DNA of 64,000 nucleotides from Corynebacterium falsenii (GCF_020099275.1 NZ_CP083646.1:992001-1056000), one strand, 5' to 3'; counted from the first letter of the stretch, positions 54,501 through 64,000 are shown. Numbers and translations: made by a program. The notes: generated by a model from the letters alone, not told the origin.

Positions 54501-56231
54501 ATTGCGCTGCGCCTGGCGCCGACGGTGACCACCGACGACCTCCGGGAGCTCATCCCGCAGCGCATCGCCGAGGTGAACTTCGGCGGCGCGACCAAGCTGG
54601 CCGTCGTGGAGGATGTCCCTCTGCTGCGCGACGGGTTGGGCGTGCCTGTTCCCCACGGCGTGGCCGCGCCGGTCACCGTCATCGCCGACGCCACCGACCA
54701 GCTTCTCCTCAGGTGGATGCGCAACCGCGGACCCGTGGAGGCCAAGGAGGTGGCCGCCGAGTTTGGCATGGGCATCTCCACCGCTACGGCCCTGCTGGAG
54801 CGCTGGGTGGCCGACCGTCGACTCGAGTCCGGCTCGTTTACCAGCGACGCCACCCAGTTCGTGGACGTCGGCATGCTGCGCCGACTCCGGTCAGCGACCC
54901 TTGCCGCCGCCCGCGGAGCCTTGGAACCCGTCAGCCAGCAGACCTACGCGCAATTCGTGGGCGAGTGGCACGGCCTCGGAGCCATGGACCGCGCCGACCT
55001 ACCGAGCGTGCTGGAGCAACTGGCGGGCGTGGCGATGCCCGCCAGCGCCTGGGAGACGGTGGTGCTGCCCACCCGCATCCCCGACTACCAGCCCGCCGAC
55101 CTCGACGAGCTACTGAGCTCCGGGCAGGTGCTCGCCATCGGCGGCGGGCAGGCGGGCAGCAACGACACGTGGATCTCCCTGGTACCGGCGGACCTTGCAG
55201 TACTGGTGGATACCGAGCCCGCGCCGGTGGGAATGGTGGCCACCCAGCTGCTTGAGCAGCTCCGCGCCGGGGGAGCGTTCCTGGCCTCCGAGCTGACCAG
55301 CGCCACCGGGGCCGGCCACGCCGAGGTGGACGCGGCCATCTGGGAACTCTTCGACGCCGGCCTGGCCTGCCCCGACTCCTTCGCCCCGATCCGCGCCCGC
55401 CTCGCCGACGCGGGCAGCACCGGCAAGTCTGCGCACCGGGCGCCGCGCAGGGATCGCGGACGCGGCAGCAGCCGACGGGTGCGCATGGGCCGCAGCGGAT
55501 TCGCCCGCGCCAATCGCATGGCGATGAACGCGCATTCCTCCGTGCCCGGGAGGTGGAGCTCGCCGATGAGTAGCGACCCGGAGGCCCCCGACACCACCGA
55601 ACTGGCCATGCTCCGCGGAGAATCGTGGATCGAACGCTACGGCGTGGTGACTCGCGGATCCATCATGGCGGAGAAATCCAGCGGCGGATTCGCCGAGGCC
55701 TACCGCAACCTCTCCGCGTGGGAAGACTCAGGCGTGGTGCTGCGCGGCTACATCGTGGAGGGGCTCGGCGGCGCGCAATTCGCCCCGCGGGACGTCATCG
55801 ACCAGCTCCGCCGCATGGACGAGAACGCCGCCGACGTAGCAGATTTCCACCTGCTCGCGGCCGTGGACCCCGCCAATCCCTTCGGCGCAGCGCTGCCCTG
55901 GCCGGACCCCGTGGACGGAGCCACCGCACCCACGCGCGCCGCCGGGGCGCTGGTGATCCTCCAACGCGGCCGGGTGGTGGCCTACCTGACCAGAGGCGGC
56001 AAGAACATCACCGTGTTCCCCCGCCCCAGCTTCACCGACGAGCAGGCACACGTGGGATCCACCGAGGTCAGTGAGGTGATGCGGGCTGTTGTGGCGTCGA
56101 TACGACAAGGCCAGCTCAGCCCGCTGACGGTGGAGAAAATCAACGGCCTGTCCGTCATGGAGACCGATACGCGACCGTGGGTGGCCGAGGGCGCGCGGCT
56201 CACGCCCAAGGGGCTGAGCATTCGCGCTTAA
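51522..56231 (+). CDS. lhr: ATP-dependent DNA helicase Lhr
   Basis: 1569 aa from ATG 51522. Helicase core ~1-480: Walker A APTGSGKT (45-52), DEIH box in VIIDEIHAVAGTKRG, and QRCGRAGH motif VI. A winged helix and the Lhr-specific beta-barrel follow, then the large C-terminal domain typical of full-length Lhr (about 1500 aa). An acidic insert (AEMAEYEVAEEALDEALDEALA, split by a short repeat) at ~265-290 within the core is unusual. Mycobacterial Lhr is a 3'-5' DNA helicase of the damage response. nei2 follows 22 bp later, as in mycobacteria. Confidence 0.95.
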   Translation: MPVDPLDNFYAPVAAWFRDVFAEPTVVQSQAWQAISSGDHALVVAPTGSGKTLAAFLWSLSRLTSAPFLSDPVSDATPQPTTSPTKVLYISPLKALGVDVDRNLAAPLAGIARMASVLGDPVAPVRVGVRSGDTPASERSKLLRHPPEILITTPESLYLMLTSKAAATLSGVETVIIDEIHAVAGTKRGSHLALSLERLEMVTDKPVQRIGLSATVNPVDTVASFLGGDRPVTVVNPEQPKSWDVNVVSVVEDFQDPPAVEDAEMAEYEVAEEALDEALDEALAGPSMIGEGAPIPQESALPQQKSVWPHVQRAVYEQIMANRSTLVFVNSRRAAERLTGALNELWAKEHDPESLAAPTRRDPAQLMAQSAAVTGAPAVIAKAHHGSVSKDERADIEAELKAGQLKCVVATSSLELGIDMGLVDHVVQVGAPPSVASAVQRCGRAGHAVGATSHATIYPLHKQDAETATVVVDRLLKGQLEPLHVVRNALDVLAQQTVAAAVQADQRAEKLDIEQWWNQVRRAHPFAALPREAFDGVIELISGHYPSTDFADLKPRAIYNPAEGTLEARPGAQRVAVTSGGTIPDRGMFGVFLAAGEETGARRVGELDEEMVYESRVGDIFTLGASSWRILEINRDQVIVAPAAGHTGRLPFWVGDAEGRPVELGEAIGSHRRNWGSGTLEDLRGAGFIDTFTRSNLDAFYRAQKEEAGIIPDERTILIERFKDEIGDWRVVVHTPFGRGVNAPWALALSAQLQRDTGIDSMAVAGDDGMVLRLPYSEDPPGVELLLGEETGQQRADAALADVMDSVGSSALFAARFRECAARALLLPRRNPGKRQPLWQQRQRAAQLLDVARNHPQFPVMVETMRECIHDVYDLDALQTLLRHLGGRGGGDAVRVAEVTTDAPSAFAESLLFTYTSAFMYEGDSAERAAALAVDPALLAKVLGKSGEGLVLDPKVIESVVATAQWLAEGRQATTVEQAVDMLRALGPLTPDDIALRLAPTVTTDDLRELIPQRIAEVNFGGATKLAVVEDVPLLRDGLGVPVPHGVAAPVTVIADATDQLLLRWMRNRGPVEAKEVAAEFGMGISTATALLERWVADRRLESGSFTSDATQFVDVGMLRRLRSATLAAARGALEPVSQQTYAQFVGEWHGLGAMDRADLPSVLEQLAGVAMPASAWETVVLPTRIPDYQPADLDELLSSGQVLAIGGGQAGSNDTWISLVPADLAVLVDTEPAPVGMVATQLLEQLRAGGAFLASELTSATGAGHAEVDAAIWELFDAGLACPDSFAPIRARLADAGSTGKSAHRAPRRDRGRGSSRRVRMGRSGFARANRMAMNAHSSVPGRWSSPMSSDPEAPDTTELAMLRGESWIERYGVVTRGSIMAEKSSGGFAEAYRNLSAWEDSGVVLRGYIVEGLGGAQFAPRDVIDQLRRMDENAADVADFHLLAAVDPANPFGAALPWPDPVDGATAPTRAAGALVILQRGRVVAYLTRGGKNITVFPRPSFTDEQAHVGSTEVSEVMRAVVASIRQGQLSPLTVEKINGLSVMETDTRPWVAEGARLTPKGLSIRA

Positions 56232-56253
56232 ACTGGCGCCTAAACTGGGTCGC

Positions 56254-57114
56254 ATGCCAGAAGGAGATTCGGTTCTCAGGTTGTCGAACCGCATGCAATG
56301 GATGACCGGGCGCACCGTCACCCGCACCGACGTGCGCGTGCCGCGGTTTGCCACCGTCACACTCGACGGCGCCACGGTCCACAAAGTGTGGCCGTACGGC
56401 AAGCACCTATTCATGCACATCGGCGACCAGGTGGTGCACACGCACCTGAAAATGGAGGGGATGTGGGCCATCCACGCCGCCGGGACGCGCTGGCGCAAAC
56501 CCGCCTACACCGCGCGGATCGTGCTGCGGCTCAGCCCGCAACACCCCGGCGGGCCGGACATCGAGATCGTGGGGCACGAGCTCGGCTTCGTGCGGATTTT
56601 CCCCTTCGCCCGCTACCACGACGTCGTGGCGCACCTCGGGCCGGACATTCTCGACCCAGAGTGGGACAACGGCGGCCGTGATGAAGCCATCCGGCGCATC
56701 CTCGAGCGGCCCGAGCGCTCCCTCGGGGCGGCGCTGCTGGACCAGAAGAACGTGGCCGGGATCGGCAACGAATACCGCGCCGAGATCATGTTCCTCATCG
56801 GCCTGCACCCAGCGGTGCCCGTCGGCGCGGCCGGGGCGGCGACCGTGGCGCAGGCGATCGACCTGTCGCGGAAGGTGATGTGGGAAAACCGACTGGAGCC
56901 ACATCGCATCTTTACTGGCGATCGCCGGCCCGGGATGAGCGACTACGTGTTTGGCCGCAACGGCAAGGCCTGCCGGAGGTGTGGGGCGGCCATTCACAAG
57001 GGGACGCTGGGTGGCGTCGACGCGGGAGGCGACCCCGACCTGGATGCCGGGGAGCTCGAGCGGATTATCTGGTGGTGCCCTAACTGTCAGCCCGGTGCTG
57101 ACGGTAGAAGCTGA
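56254..57114 (+). CDS. nei2: Fpg/Nei family DNA glycosylase (Nei2-like)
   Basis: 286 aa. The catalytic N-terminus is [10 protein letters not shown] (Pro2 nucleophile, Glu3), with Lys ~50 in YGKHLF. The helix-two-turn-helix segment contains [14 protein letters not shown], and a zinc finger CRRCG with WWCPNC closes the protein. It removes oxidised bases and nicks the strand. Paired with Lhr in a repair operon. The last 35 bp overlap the convergent pgi gene. Confidence 0.93.
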   Translation: MPEGDSVLRLSNRMQWMTGRTVTRTDVRVPRFATVTLDGATVHKVWPYGKHLFMHIGDQVVHTHLKMEGMWAIHAAGTRWRKPAYTARIVLRLSPQHPGGPDIEIVGHELGFVRIFPFARYHDVVAHLGPDILDPEWDNGGRDEAIRRILERPERSLGAALLDQKNVAGIGNEYRAEIMFLIGLHPAVPVGAAGAATVAQAIDLSRKVMWENRLEPHRIFTGDRRPGMSDYVFGRNGKACRRCGAAIHKGTLGGVDAGGDPDLDAGELERIIWWCPNCQPGADGRS

Positions 57115-58786
57115 TCAGATCATCCGTGGAGGAATCGCCCGTGTCCGCGTGCTCGGAACCAGATACGGAGGGCAGCAGGTCATTAGCCTGCTTCTTGCCC
57201 AGCTCAACGCCCCACTGGTCGTAGCTGTTGATGCCCCAGATGACACCCTCCACGAACGCGATGTGCTCGTACAGCGCAATGAGCGCGCCGAGGGTCTTCG
57301 GGGTCAGCTTGTCCGCCATGATCGTGGTGGACGGGCGGTTGCCGGGCATGACCTTGTGCGCAACCAGTTCCTCAGCCACGCCTTCCTCGCGCAGCTCCTC
57401 GGCGGTCTTACCGAACGCGAGGACCCTGGTTTGGGCGAAGAAGTTGCTCATGAGCATGTCGTGCATGCTGGTCTCGCTATCGGAAGCCACGTTATCCGTG
57501 TGGGGATTGACGAAGCCGATGAAATCCGCGGGAATCAGGTGCGTGCCCTGGTGCATGAGCTGGAAGAAAGCGTGCTGGCCGTTGGTGCCGGGCTTGCCCC
57601 AGTAGATCTCGCCGGTGGGCATGGTGACCGCGGAGCCGTCGAGGCGGACGGACTTGCCGTTGGACTCCATCATGAGCTGCTGCAGGTAATCGGGGAACTG
57701 CTCCAGATCCTCGGAATATGGCAGCACGGCATGGGACTGCGCACCGAGGAAATCGGCGTACCAGACACCCAGCAAACCCATGATGACGGGCACGTTCATC
57801 TCAATCGGCTCGGAGCGGAAGTGGTCATCGACCTCGTGGAAGCCCTCGAGGAAGTTCATGAAATCCTGCGAGCCGATGGCGGCCATGAGGGACAAGCCGA
57901 TCGCGCTGTCCACGGAGTAGCGGCCGCCGACCCAGTCCCAGAAGCCGAACATGTTGGCGGTGTCGATGCCGAACTCGGCGACCTTCTCCTCGTTGGTAGA
58001 GACGGCCACGAAGTGCTTGGCGGTGATGTCCTTGACAGCGTCCTCACCCTCGACATCCACGCCTGCATCGGCCAGGGAACGCAGCAGCCAGCGGCGTGCG
58101 GCGTGGGCATTCGCCAGAGTCTCCGACGTGGTGAAGGTCTTGGAGGAGATGACAAACAGCGTGGACTCCGGGTCGAGGCCATCGAGGGTGCCCTCAATGT
58201 CGGCCGGGTCGATGTTGGAGATGAAGTGTGGCGTGATGCCGGCGGTGAGGTAGGGACGCAGCGCCTGGGATGCCATGGACGGGCCCAAGTCCGAGCCACC
58301 AATGCCGATGTTGACCACGTGTTTGATGGTGTGGCCGGTCACGCCCTGCCAGCTACCGGAGCGCAGGGCCTTGGCGAAGTCGCGCATGCGGCCCAGGACC
58401 TCGTGGACGTCCGCAGCGATGTCCTGGCCATCGACGGAAAACTCCCGCTCCACGGGGATGCGCAGGGCGGTGTGGAGGACCGCGCGGTCCTCGGTGGTGT
58501 TGATGTGCTGGCCGTCGAACATGGCGGCGCGGTAATCCTCGAGCCCCATGGCGCGGCCGAGGTCGCCGAGGAGGCGGAGACCGCGATCATCGATGAGGTT
58601 CTTCGACAGGTCTACGTGAAGGGGGCCCACGTTGAAAGTCATGTCGCCCGAACGGCCGGGCTGATTCGCGAACAGTTCCCGCAGGTTGGTTCCGCGGATC
58701 TCGGCGACGTACTCGGTGAGCTTCTTCCATTCCCTCGTCTCGGTGGCGGGCTCCGGGTTCACTGGGATGGACACTGGGGTAGACAC
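57080..58786 (-). CDS. pgi: Glucose-6-phosphate isomerase
   Basis: 568 aa from GTG 58786, chosen because AAGGAG lies 5 nt upstream; other in-frame starts (58828, 58855) lack this. [31 protein letters not shown], and the C-terminal [19 protein letters not shown] are Pgi signatures. Interconverts glucose-6-phosphate and fructose-6-phosphate. Its 3' end overlaps nei2 by 35 bp on the opposite strand. Confidence 0.97.
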   Translation of the reverse strand: MSTPVSIPVNPEPATETREWKKLTEYVAEIRGTNLRELFANQPGRSGDMTFNVGPLHVDLSKNLIDDRGLRLLGDLGRAMGLEDYRAAMFDGQHINTTEDRAVLHTALRIPVEREFSVDGQDIAADVHEVLGRMRDFAKALRSGSWQGVTGHTIKHVVNIGIGGSDLGPSMASQALRPYLTAGITPHFISNIDPADIEGTLDGLDPESTLFVISSKTFTTSETLANAHAARRWLLRSLADAGVDVEGEDAVKDITAKHFVAVSTNEEKVAEFGIDTANMFGFWDWVGGRYSVDSAIGLSLMAAIGSQDFMNFLEGFHEVDDHFRSEPIEMNVPVIMGLLGVWYADFLGAQSHAVLPYSEDLEQFPDYLQQLMMESNGKSVRLDGSAVTMPTGEIYWGKPGTNGQHAFFQLMHQGTHLIPADFIGFVNPHTDNVASDSETSMHDMLMSNFFAQTRVLAFGKTAEELREEGVAEELVAHKVMPGNRPSTTIMADKLTPKTLGALIALYEHIAFVEGVIWGINSYDQWGVELGKKQANDLLPSVSGSEHADTGDSSTDDLISFYRQHRADS

Positions 58787-58884
58787 TGTCTCTCCTTGGT
58801 TTGTCGGTGGTTCATATCGGTGGTTCATGTGAGTTTTACTTCCGATATCCCCCACGGTAGTGGAAAACGCGTATTAATGGAGGC

Positions 58885-60390
58885 ATGGCTACAAACGAGA
58901 TCACTATCGAAGCTGCAGGTTTAACATTCAACGTTCCCAACGGTCTTTTCCTTGGCGGTTCGTGGCGCGAGGGCTCTTCTGGTGAGAAGCTCTCGGTTTT
59001 CGACGCCGCTACGGGCAAAACCATCGCCGAGGTCGCGAGCGCGACCGAAGAGGATGCCGCCGAGGCATTGGACATCGCGGCGAAGGTCCAGCCGGAGTGG
59101 GGCGCTACCGCTCCGCGTGAGCGTTCCGAGATCCTCCGCAAGTTCTACGAACTCATCATCGAGCACACCGACGAGCTGACTGTGTTGCAGTCGCTGGAGC
59201 TGGGCCGCGCAATGCCGGACTCCAAGGGTGAGGTTGCCTACGGTGCCGAGTACTTCCGCTGGTTCTCCGAGCGCGCAGCCGCCATCACCGGCGAGTTCCG
59301 CCAGGCACCGGCGGGCAACGGCCGCATCGCCACCACGCACCGCCCGGTGGGCCCAGTGCTGGCGATCACCCCGTGGAACTTCCCGCTGGCCATGGTGGCC
59401 CGCAAGCTGGCTCCGGCTCTGGCCGCAGGCTGCACGATGATCGCCAAGCCGGCGCAGCTGACGCCGCTGACGATGCTGTACATGGCAAAGCTCGGCCAGG
59501 AAGCAGGCATCCCGGACGGCGTGTTCCAGGTGCTGCCGACCACCTCCGCGAAGCGGATCTCCACGCTGCTGGAGGATGACCGCATCCGCAAGCTGACCTT
59601 CACCGGCTCCACGAGCGTGGGCCAGGCGCTGGCAGCGAAGGCGGCCGAGAAGACCATCCGAACCTCCTTGGAGCTCGGCGGCAACGCGCCGTTCGTGGTG
59701 CTTAGCCACGCGGATCTGGACAAGTCCGTGGAGCAGGCCGTGGCAGCAAAGATGCGTGGTGCGGGTCAGGTGTGCATCGCGGCCAACCGCTTCATCATCC
59801 ACGAGGATCTGGCCGATGAGTTCGAGACCAAGATCACCGAGAAGCTCAAGACGTTCGTGATGGGCCCCGGCACCGACGAGAAGACCACGCAGGGCCCGAT
59901 GGTCAGCGAAGATCAGCGCCAGAAGGTCATCGACCTGGTCAAGCAGGCTGTCGATGGTGGCGCGAAGGTGCTGCTCGGCGGCAACGAGGCGCTGGACAAC
60001 CTGTCCGAGACCCACCCGGAGCTGGACCCCAATGGTTTCTGGTACCCGGCAACCGTGCTGACCAACGTCACGCCGGACAACCCGATCGCCAACGAGGAGA
60101 TCTTCGGACCCGTCGTGGCTATCCAGCGCGTCAGCAGCGACGAGGAAGCCCTCAAGGTCGCCAACGACACCCCGTTCGGCCTGGCTGCCTACGTGATGGG
60201 CGAGGACATGAAGGCCACCATGCAGTTCGCTGAGAAGATCGAGGCCGGCATGGTGGGCGTGAACCGCGGCGCGATCAGTGACGCGGCTGCACCCTTCGGT
60301 GGCGTGAAGCAATCCGGCTTGGGCCGCGAGGGTGGCTTCGAAGGCATCGAGGAGTACCTCGATACCGTGTACCTGGCGCTGGACTTCTAG
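58885..60390 (+). CDS. gabD: NAD(P)-dependent aldehyde dehydrogenase, succinate-semialdehyde type
   Basis: 501 aa. ITPWNFPLAMVARKLAPALAAG, FTGSTSVGQ, general base Glu263 in LELGGNAPF, and nucleophile Cys297 in GAGQVCIAANRF match GabD-type enzymes. The GabD CVC pair is reduced to one Cys (QVCIA). A C-terminal EGGFEGIEEYL fits the succinate-semialdehyde group. Substrate specificity beyond that is uncertain, and no gabT is nearby. It is divergent from pgi. Confidence 0.88.
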   Translation: MATNEITIEAAGLTFNVPNGLFLGGSWREGSSGEKLSVFDAATGKTIAEVASATEEDAAEALDIAAKVQPEWGATAPRERSEILRKFYELIIEHTDELTVLQSLELGRAMPDSKGEVAYGAEYFRWFSERAAAITGEFRQAPAGNGRIATTHRPVGPVLAITPWNFPLAMVARKLAPALAAGCTMIAKPAQLTPLTMLYMAKLGQEAGIPDGVFQVLPTTSAKRISTLLEDDRIRKLTFTGSTSVGQALAAKAAEKTIRTSLELGGNAPFVVLSHADLDKSVEQAVAAKMRGAGQVCIAANRFIIHEDLADEFETKITEKLKTFVMGPGTDEKTTQGPMVSEDQRQKVIDLVKQAVDGGAKVLLGGNEALDNLSETHPELDPNGFWYPATVLTNVTPDNPIANEEIFGPVVAIQRVSSDEEALKVANDTPFGLAAYVMGEDMKATMQFAEKIEAGMVGVNRGAISDAAAPFGGVKQSGLGREGGFEGIEEYLDTVYLALDF

Positions 60391-60398
60391 AGTCGCTC

Positions 60399-60416
60399 TA
60401 GTAGAGCTAGTAGAGC
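60399..60416. repeat. Two 9-bp TAGTAGAGC repeats after gabD
   Basis: TAGTAGAGC occurs at 60399-60407 and 60408-60416, between the gabD stop and the hisN stop. They are part of a 25-bp convergent gap with no clear terminator. Confidence 0.7.
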
Positions 60417-61249
60417 TAGTCCGCGAGGGCGCTGATGGTGTCCTCGTGGAGCAGGCCGTTCGTGGCGACGGCCGAGCCGCCGTGAGGGCCGGGGGTGCCG
60501 TCGACGGCGGTGAAAGTGCCGCCGGCTTCCTCAACGATGGGGACGAGCGCAGCTAGGTCCCAGAGGCTGACCTCGGGCTCGGCGGCGATGTCTACGGCCC
60601 CTTCGGCGACGAGCATGTAGGACCAGAAGTCGCCGTAACCGCGCAGACGCCACGCGCGATCAGTAAGGTCGAGGAGCTGCTGGCGCTTGCCTGCGTCCGC
60701 CCATCCGGACAGTGAGCTGATCGCTACTGAGGAATCCCCGATGGTTTTCACGGACGACACTGCCAACTTCCGGGCCCCGGAGGACGGCACGGGGTGGCCG
60801 CCGCGTGTGGGCGTCGTAGTAAAAGAACGCCAAGCACCCATGTCGCGGGCAGCCCACCAGCGGCGGGCGAGGGCAGGGGCGGAGACGACGCCGAGGACGG
60901 GGGTGCCATCAACGAGAAGGCTGATGAGGGTGGCCCAGACGGGGACGTCGCGGACGAAGTTTTTCGTGCCGTCGATGGGGTCGATGACCCACTGGCGGCC
61001 TTCGAAGATGGCTTCTCCGCCGAATTCCTCGCCGAGGATGGCATCGTCTGGGCGGTGGGCTTGGAGAATGGCGCGGATTTCTTCTTCGACGGCTTTGTCG
61101 GCGTCAGAGACGGGGGTGAGGTCGGGCTTTGACTCGACGGTGAGGTCGGAGGCTTCGAAGCGTGCCATCGTGATGGCGTCTGCTGTGTCTGCGAGGGAGA
61201 GGGCCAGGGTGAGGTCGTTGGCGTAGGGGGAGGAGGCAGAGTCCGTCAT
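60416..61249 (-). CDS. hisN: Histidinol-phosphatase, inositol-monophosphatase family
   Basis: 277 aa from ATG 61249; upstream in-frame starts extend into the intergenic region. [45 protein letters not shown] (split) and [19 protein letters not shown] are the motifs of the HisN branch that replaced classic histidinol-phosphatase in corynebacteria. The last dephosphorylation in histidine synthesis. In C. glutamicum hisN lies beside a second family member and prfB, as here (with an HNH gene inserted). Confidence 0.85.
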   Translation of the reverse strand: MTDSASSPYANDLTLALSLADTADAITMARFEASDLTVESKPDLTPVSDADKAVEEEIRAILQAHRPDDAILGEEFGGEAIFEGRQWVIDPIDGTKNFVRDVPVWATLISLLVDGTPVLGVVSAPALARRWWAARDMGAWRSFTTTPTRGGHPVPSSGARKLAVSSVKTIGDSSVAISSLSGWADAGKRQQLLDLTDRAWRLRGYGDFWSYMLVAEGAVDIAAEPEVSLWDLAALVPIVEEAGGTFTAVDGTPGPHGGSAVATNGLLHEDTISALAD

Positions 61250-61437
61250 GGGGCTGATGTTAGCAGTGTTGCTTGTGTTATTGGGAGTGAAGTCAGGGGC
61301 GCGTGAGATTCGGAACATGGGGCAATGTAGTTTGTTAATCGAACTAAGAATCGAAAAAGTATTGTGTTGGGCGGGTGAGTGTCTCAGTGGTTTGTAAGGT
61401 GGATACTGTCAAAAACACGCCTAGGGGAGGGTTTGGC

Positions 61438-62628
61438 ATGACCGACGAATCACCGGACGAGCATGGCCAGTCGGCAGAGGTGCTGCGCCACGCCGTACAG
61501 ATAGCAAACAAAGCCGATATTGAACTAGCGACACTGTTCGCCGACGACCCGAGCATTTCGCGCATCCATGCATTCCGCAAATCCAGCTGCCGGGACGCCA
61601 TCGATCTGGCGCACACCGCCGACATTCTCACGCGGATGCCGGAGGTCGCCAGCTACGCGAGGGCCACCGGCACCATCAGCGTTCGGCACGGGGACGCGGT
61701 GTGGTCGGTTGCCAACGAATATGCGCACCATCTCGATGAACAGCACATCATGGGGCCACTGAAGTTCGACGCCTACCTGGCGCACCACGTGGTGGATCTC
61801 TTTGAGGCCCGGGGTGTGCACTACCCAACGGCGTCGGAGTTAGCGAACCACCTCCGTAAGATTCTCGCGGTGGAGTTTCCTGTGGCGTTTGGCGCCGGGG
61901 AGAAGGAAAAAGACTCACGGCAGTCAGCGACGAAATACGACAATTCCTGGCGCCTGACCATGCCGGGGATTCGATCGCAGCGGCTGTGGGAGCTCGTGAA
62001 CAAGGAAGCGAGGGTGATCGCGGAAACCACGGGGCAGGACCTCTCGGCGGCGCGGATGGACGTGATTGCCGATCGCATTGAAGGGCAGGTTGATGGGCAA
62101 GTTCATGGGCAAGTTCATGGTGCAGGCGAGACCGACGCGCATGACGGGATCGCTGACCCCACTGTCCGAACCGTCACCAAGATCCACGTGCACGTGTTCC
62201 GCATGGTGCAAGGGCCAGGTTTCATTCCCGGAGTCGGTGTGATCAGCCGCGAGGAGGCCGATCACATGCAATTCCACGCGGACAGCGTGGACGATGCCAC
62301 TCCTCCGGAACCGAGGGGCGGGTACACGCCCACCGCGCAGCAGAAAGCATTCGTTGCAGGACGTGATGGATGCTGCCGGTTCCCGGGCTGCGACGTGCCC
62401 GCCACGCTGTGCGACAAGGACCACATCGAGCCCTACGATCACGACAACCCCGCGGCTGGCGGGCCGACCGATGTCGCAAACCTCCAAAGCCTCTGCCGAA
62501 CCCACCACAACCTCAAAACCAATAAGTTGTGGCACGCCTCAACATCAGACGGTGGCTACACGATCGCATGGGTCAACACCCATGGCGAAGAGTTCACCAC
62601 CTACGCGAAAGGAATCCTGCCGAAGTAG
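61438..62628 (+). CDS. DUF222/HNH endonuclease (13E12 type), intact
   Basis: 396 aa from ATG 61438, with GGGAGG 7 nt upstream. The DUF222 helical domain occupies ~10-260 and the C-terminal HNH site has CRFPGCDVPATLCDKDHIEPY and LCRTHHNL. An in-frame 12-bp triplicate (62083-62118) encodes GQVDGQVHGQVHG. It lies between hisN and the phosphatase paralogue, interrupting an otherwise conserved order, which suggests insertion. Its relation to the interrupted copy at 18.8 kb is family-level only. Confidence 0.85.
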   Translation: MTDESPDEHGQSAEVLRHAVQIANKADIELATLFADDPSISRIHAFRKSSCRDAIDLAHTADILTRMPEVASYARATGTISVRHGDAVWSVANEYAHHLDEQHIMGPLKFDAYLAHHVVDLFEARGVHYPTASELANHLRKILAVEFPVAFGAGEKEKDSRQSATKYDNSWRLTMPGIRSQRLWELVNKEARVIAETTGQDLSAARMDVIADRIEGQVDGQVHGQVHGAGETDAHDGIADPTVRTVTKIHVHVFRMVQGPGFIPGVGVISREEADHMQFHADSVDDATPPEPRGGYTPTAQQKAFVAGRDGCCRFPGCDVPATLCDKDHIEPYDHDNPAAGGPTDVANLQSLCRTHHNLKTNKLWHASTSDGGYTIAWVNTHGEEFTTYAKGILPK

Positions 62629-62640
62629 AGACCTGCTCCA

Positions 62641-63492
62641 CTAAAGCTCGGAGAGTACCTGCTCCACCTCCGCCACAGCGGAAGGAGCGCCAGCCACGGA
62701 CCACGTCACCCCAGCGGCATCGACCCGGGTGGCGCGACCGCCCGCGCCTTCCACCAAGGCCCGGCCCGGCAACCAATCCCACGACGCTACCGAGCGCTGC
62801 ATCCAGCAGCCCATCTCGCCACCGGCCACGCCACCAAGGTCGATGGAGGCTGACCCTAACATCCGCACCGTCGCAAACTCACCAGCGACCGCGACCCACG
62901 CTTTGGCCAGGGTGGCGTCGGAAAAATCGGTGGGGTGCAGGTAACCACCCAGGCACGTGTCGGCGCGGGACACATCGGCGACTGTCACGGCGGCACCATC
63001 GCGGGTGGTCGGAATGTCCGGTCCGCCGAACCAGGTGTAGCCCATCGCCGGGCGGTGCACGGCGCCGAAGATCAGGCGATCCGGATCATTCGGGTCGCCC
63101 TCGACCAGCGCCAACGCAGAGCACCAGTAGTCCGAGCCGGTTGTGAAGTTGTATGTGCCATCCACCGGGTCGATCACCCACGTACGCCCGGAGGAGGATT
63201 CGGCGCGGGTGCCTTCCTCGCCGAGCAGGCCATCATCGGGGCGGATAGCGCGTAGTGCGTCGCCGATGAACTTCTCGGCGGCTCGGTCGGCTGCGGTGAC
63301 AACGTCGCTCACCGAGGTTTTTGTTTCGGTGGTGAGGCCGGATTCGCGCATGCGCCAGGCCAACCGGCCGGCGTTGTACACCAGGGCTTGGGCGAGGTGC
63401 TCGTCCCCGTCGTCGACATGCGCCACGATGAACGTCTTAATGATCGCGTTGAGCATGTCTTCGGGAATGGGGGAGTTGTTGAGAGAATCCAT
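62641..63492 (-). CDS. Inositol-monophosphatase family protein
   Basis: 283 aa from ATG 63492; a longer start would overlap prf[51 protein letters not shown] (split), and [19 protein letters not shown] are the family motifs. A Trp-rich active site and SWDWLPG favour inositol or nucleotide phosphatase activity; specificity is not assignable. It is divergent from prfB with a 39-bp gap, like the pair in C. glutamicum. Confidence 0.85.
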   Translation of the reverse strand: MDSLNNSPIPEDMLNAIIKTFIVAHVDDGDEHLAQALVYNAGRLAWRMRESGLTTETKTSVSDVVTAADRAAEKFIGDALRAIRPDDGLLGEEGTRAESSSGRTWVIDPVDGTYNFTTGSDYWCSALALVEGDPNDPDRLIFGAVHRPAMGYTWFGGPDIPTTRDGAAVTVADVSRADTCLGGYLHPTDFSDATLAKAWVAVAGEFATVRMLGSASIDLGGVAGGEMGCWMQRSVASWDWLPGRALVEGAGGRATRVDAAGVTWSVAGAPSAVAEVEQVLSEL

Positions 63493-63531
63493 GACTCCCA
63501 TTGTGCATGCTGCCGGGTAGACTTGCGCATT

Positions 63532-64000
63532 ATGCAACCGGAAGTGACCGCAGACCTGAACGACTTGAACGGCACCCTCACCACGATCGAGAAGGTGCTG
63601 AATCTAGAAGAGCTTTCCGATCGCGCCCGCGAGCTGGAGGATCAGGCGGCCGATCCGTCGCTCTGGGATGACCCGGATCATGCGCAGCAGGTGACTTCCG
63701 AACTATCTCGAGTGCAAAGCAAACTCAAGAAGGTCCGCGGCCTGCGCCAGCGGCTCGACGACATCCCCGTCATGTACGACATGGCCGAAGAAGAGGCCGC
63801 CGATGATCCGGAAGCGGCCAAAGATGCCGCGTCCATGGCCGATGACGAGCGCTCCGAACTGCGCAAGGAAATCGAGTCCTTGGAAGTCACCACCATGCTC
63901 TCCGGGGAGTACGACCAGCGTGAAGCCGTGGTAAACATCCGCTCCGCCGCCGGTGGCGTGGATGCCGCCGACTGGGCGGAAATGCTCATGCGCATGTACA
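63532..64000 (+). CDS. prfB: Peptide chain release factor 2 (5' part)
   Basis: ATG 63532 opens a frame running off the right edge, 156 codons. [21 protein letters not shown] and [24 protein letters not shown] (split) match RF2. No in-frame TGA or CTTTGA slip site appears near codon 25, so the autoregulatory frameshift of many RF2 genes is absent, as usual in actinobacteria. Directs termination at UGA and UAA. Confidence 0.95.
   Translation, partial: MQPEVTADLNDLNGTLTTIEKVLNLEELSDRARELEDQAADPSLWDDPDHAQQVTSELSRVQSKLKKVRGLRQRLDDIPVMYDMAEEEAADDPEAAKDAASMADDERSELRKEIESLEVTTMLSGEYDQREAVVNIRSAAGGVDAADWAEMLMRMY

Noticed and set aside
63532..63700. Programmed +1 frameshift in prfB
   Set aside because: No in-frame TGA or CTTTGA slip site near codon 25; the frame is continuous.

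Overview
The window (about 60% GC) reads as chromosomal DNA of a Corynebacterium. Evidence: SepH and an Rpf with the transglycosylase fold; corynebacterial families such as DUF3239, DUF2771, DUF3027 and the CE1758/CE1759 flavin pair; DtxR- and GlxR-type operators; RF2 with no frameshift site; and a gene order that echoes the Mycobacterium tuberculosis Rv0861c-Rv0905 neighbourhood (XPB helicase and partner, rpf, cspB, TrmH-type methylase, SepH, serC, gltA, echA6). No phage, IS, integron or CRISPR was seen. The species cannot be named from this window.

Layout. 0-7.5 kb: the tail of a sarcosine-oxidase-like gene, an alpha/beta hydrolase and a YcsG-like (NRAMP-related) transporter converge on a minus-strand operon, pxpA - pxpBC fusion - biotin carboxylase/BCCP fusion - GntR regulator. 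Together these encode a split, urea-carboxylase-like biotin enzyme of 5-oxoprolinase type. 7.6-8.3 kb: DUF3239 protein. 8.4-13.8 kb: iron-siderophore locus (Fes-like esterase, FepD, FepG, FepC, FepB) with three good DtxR boxes. 13.8-18.3 kb: XPB helicase, its partner and a 62-aa protein. 18.6-20.7 kb: a DUF222/HNH endonuclease gene cut by an in-frame TGA. 21-23.3 kb: rpf with a long regulated, structured leader, then a cold-shock protein. 23.3-33.7 kb: DUF2771, glutaminyl cyclase lipoprotein, DUF3027, a MerB-like protein, HchA, a purine permease, rRNA methylase, a DUF6928-like protein, SepH and SerC.

34-45 kb: citrate synthase, FKBP, an ABC-2 exporter, aldo/keto reductase, thiamine-binding protein, the CE1758/CE1759 flavin pair, EchA6-like crotonase, methyltransferase, glutaminase-STAS and a small repeat protein. 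45.3 kb: tRNA-Arg(CCT). 45.4-48.8 kb: a CPA2 antiporter and the MctC/DUF485 acetate-pyruvate uptake operon. 49-64 kb: FolA-ThyA, CysQ, Lhr helicase with Nei2, Pgi, an aldehyde dehydrogenase, HisN, a second DUF222/HNH gene, an inositol-phosphatase paralogue and the start of prfB.

The strongest non-obvious signals are regulatory. (1) A composite element, GTWAY-like direct repeats abutting a GlxR palindrome, occurs with identical geometry upstream of rpf and of an 80-aa repeat protein, which suggests one cell-envelope regulon. (2) The Fes gene appears to be leaderless, with its DtxR box lying over the start codon. (3) The rpf leader RNA is heavily folded and may be a riboswitch. (4) Upstream of pxpA lies an inverted repeat of the type bound by FCD-GntR proteins. 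(5) Short tandem duplications are unusually frequent at protein termini and in leaders. The MerB-like protein with an apparently intact Cys-Asp-Cys triad is the most surprising enzyme.
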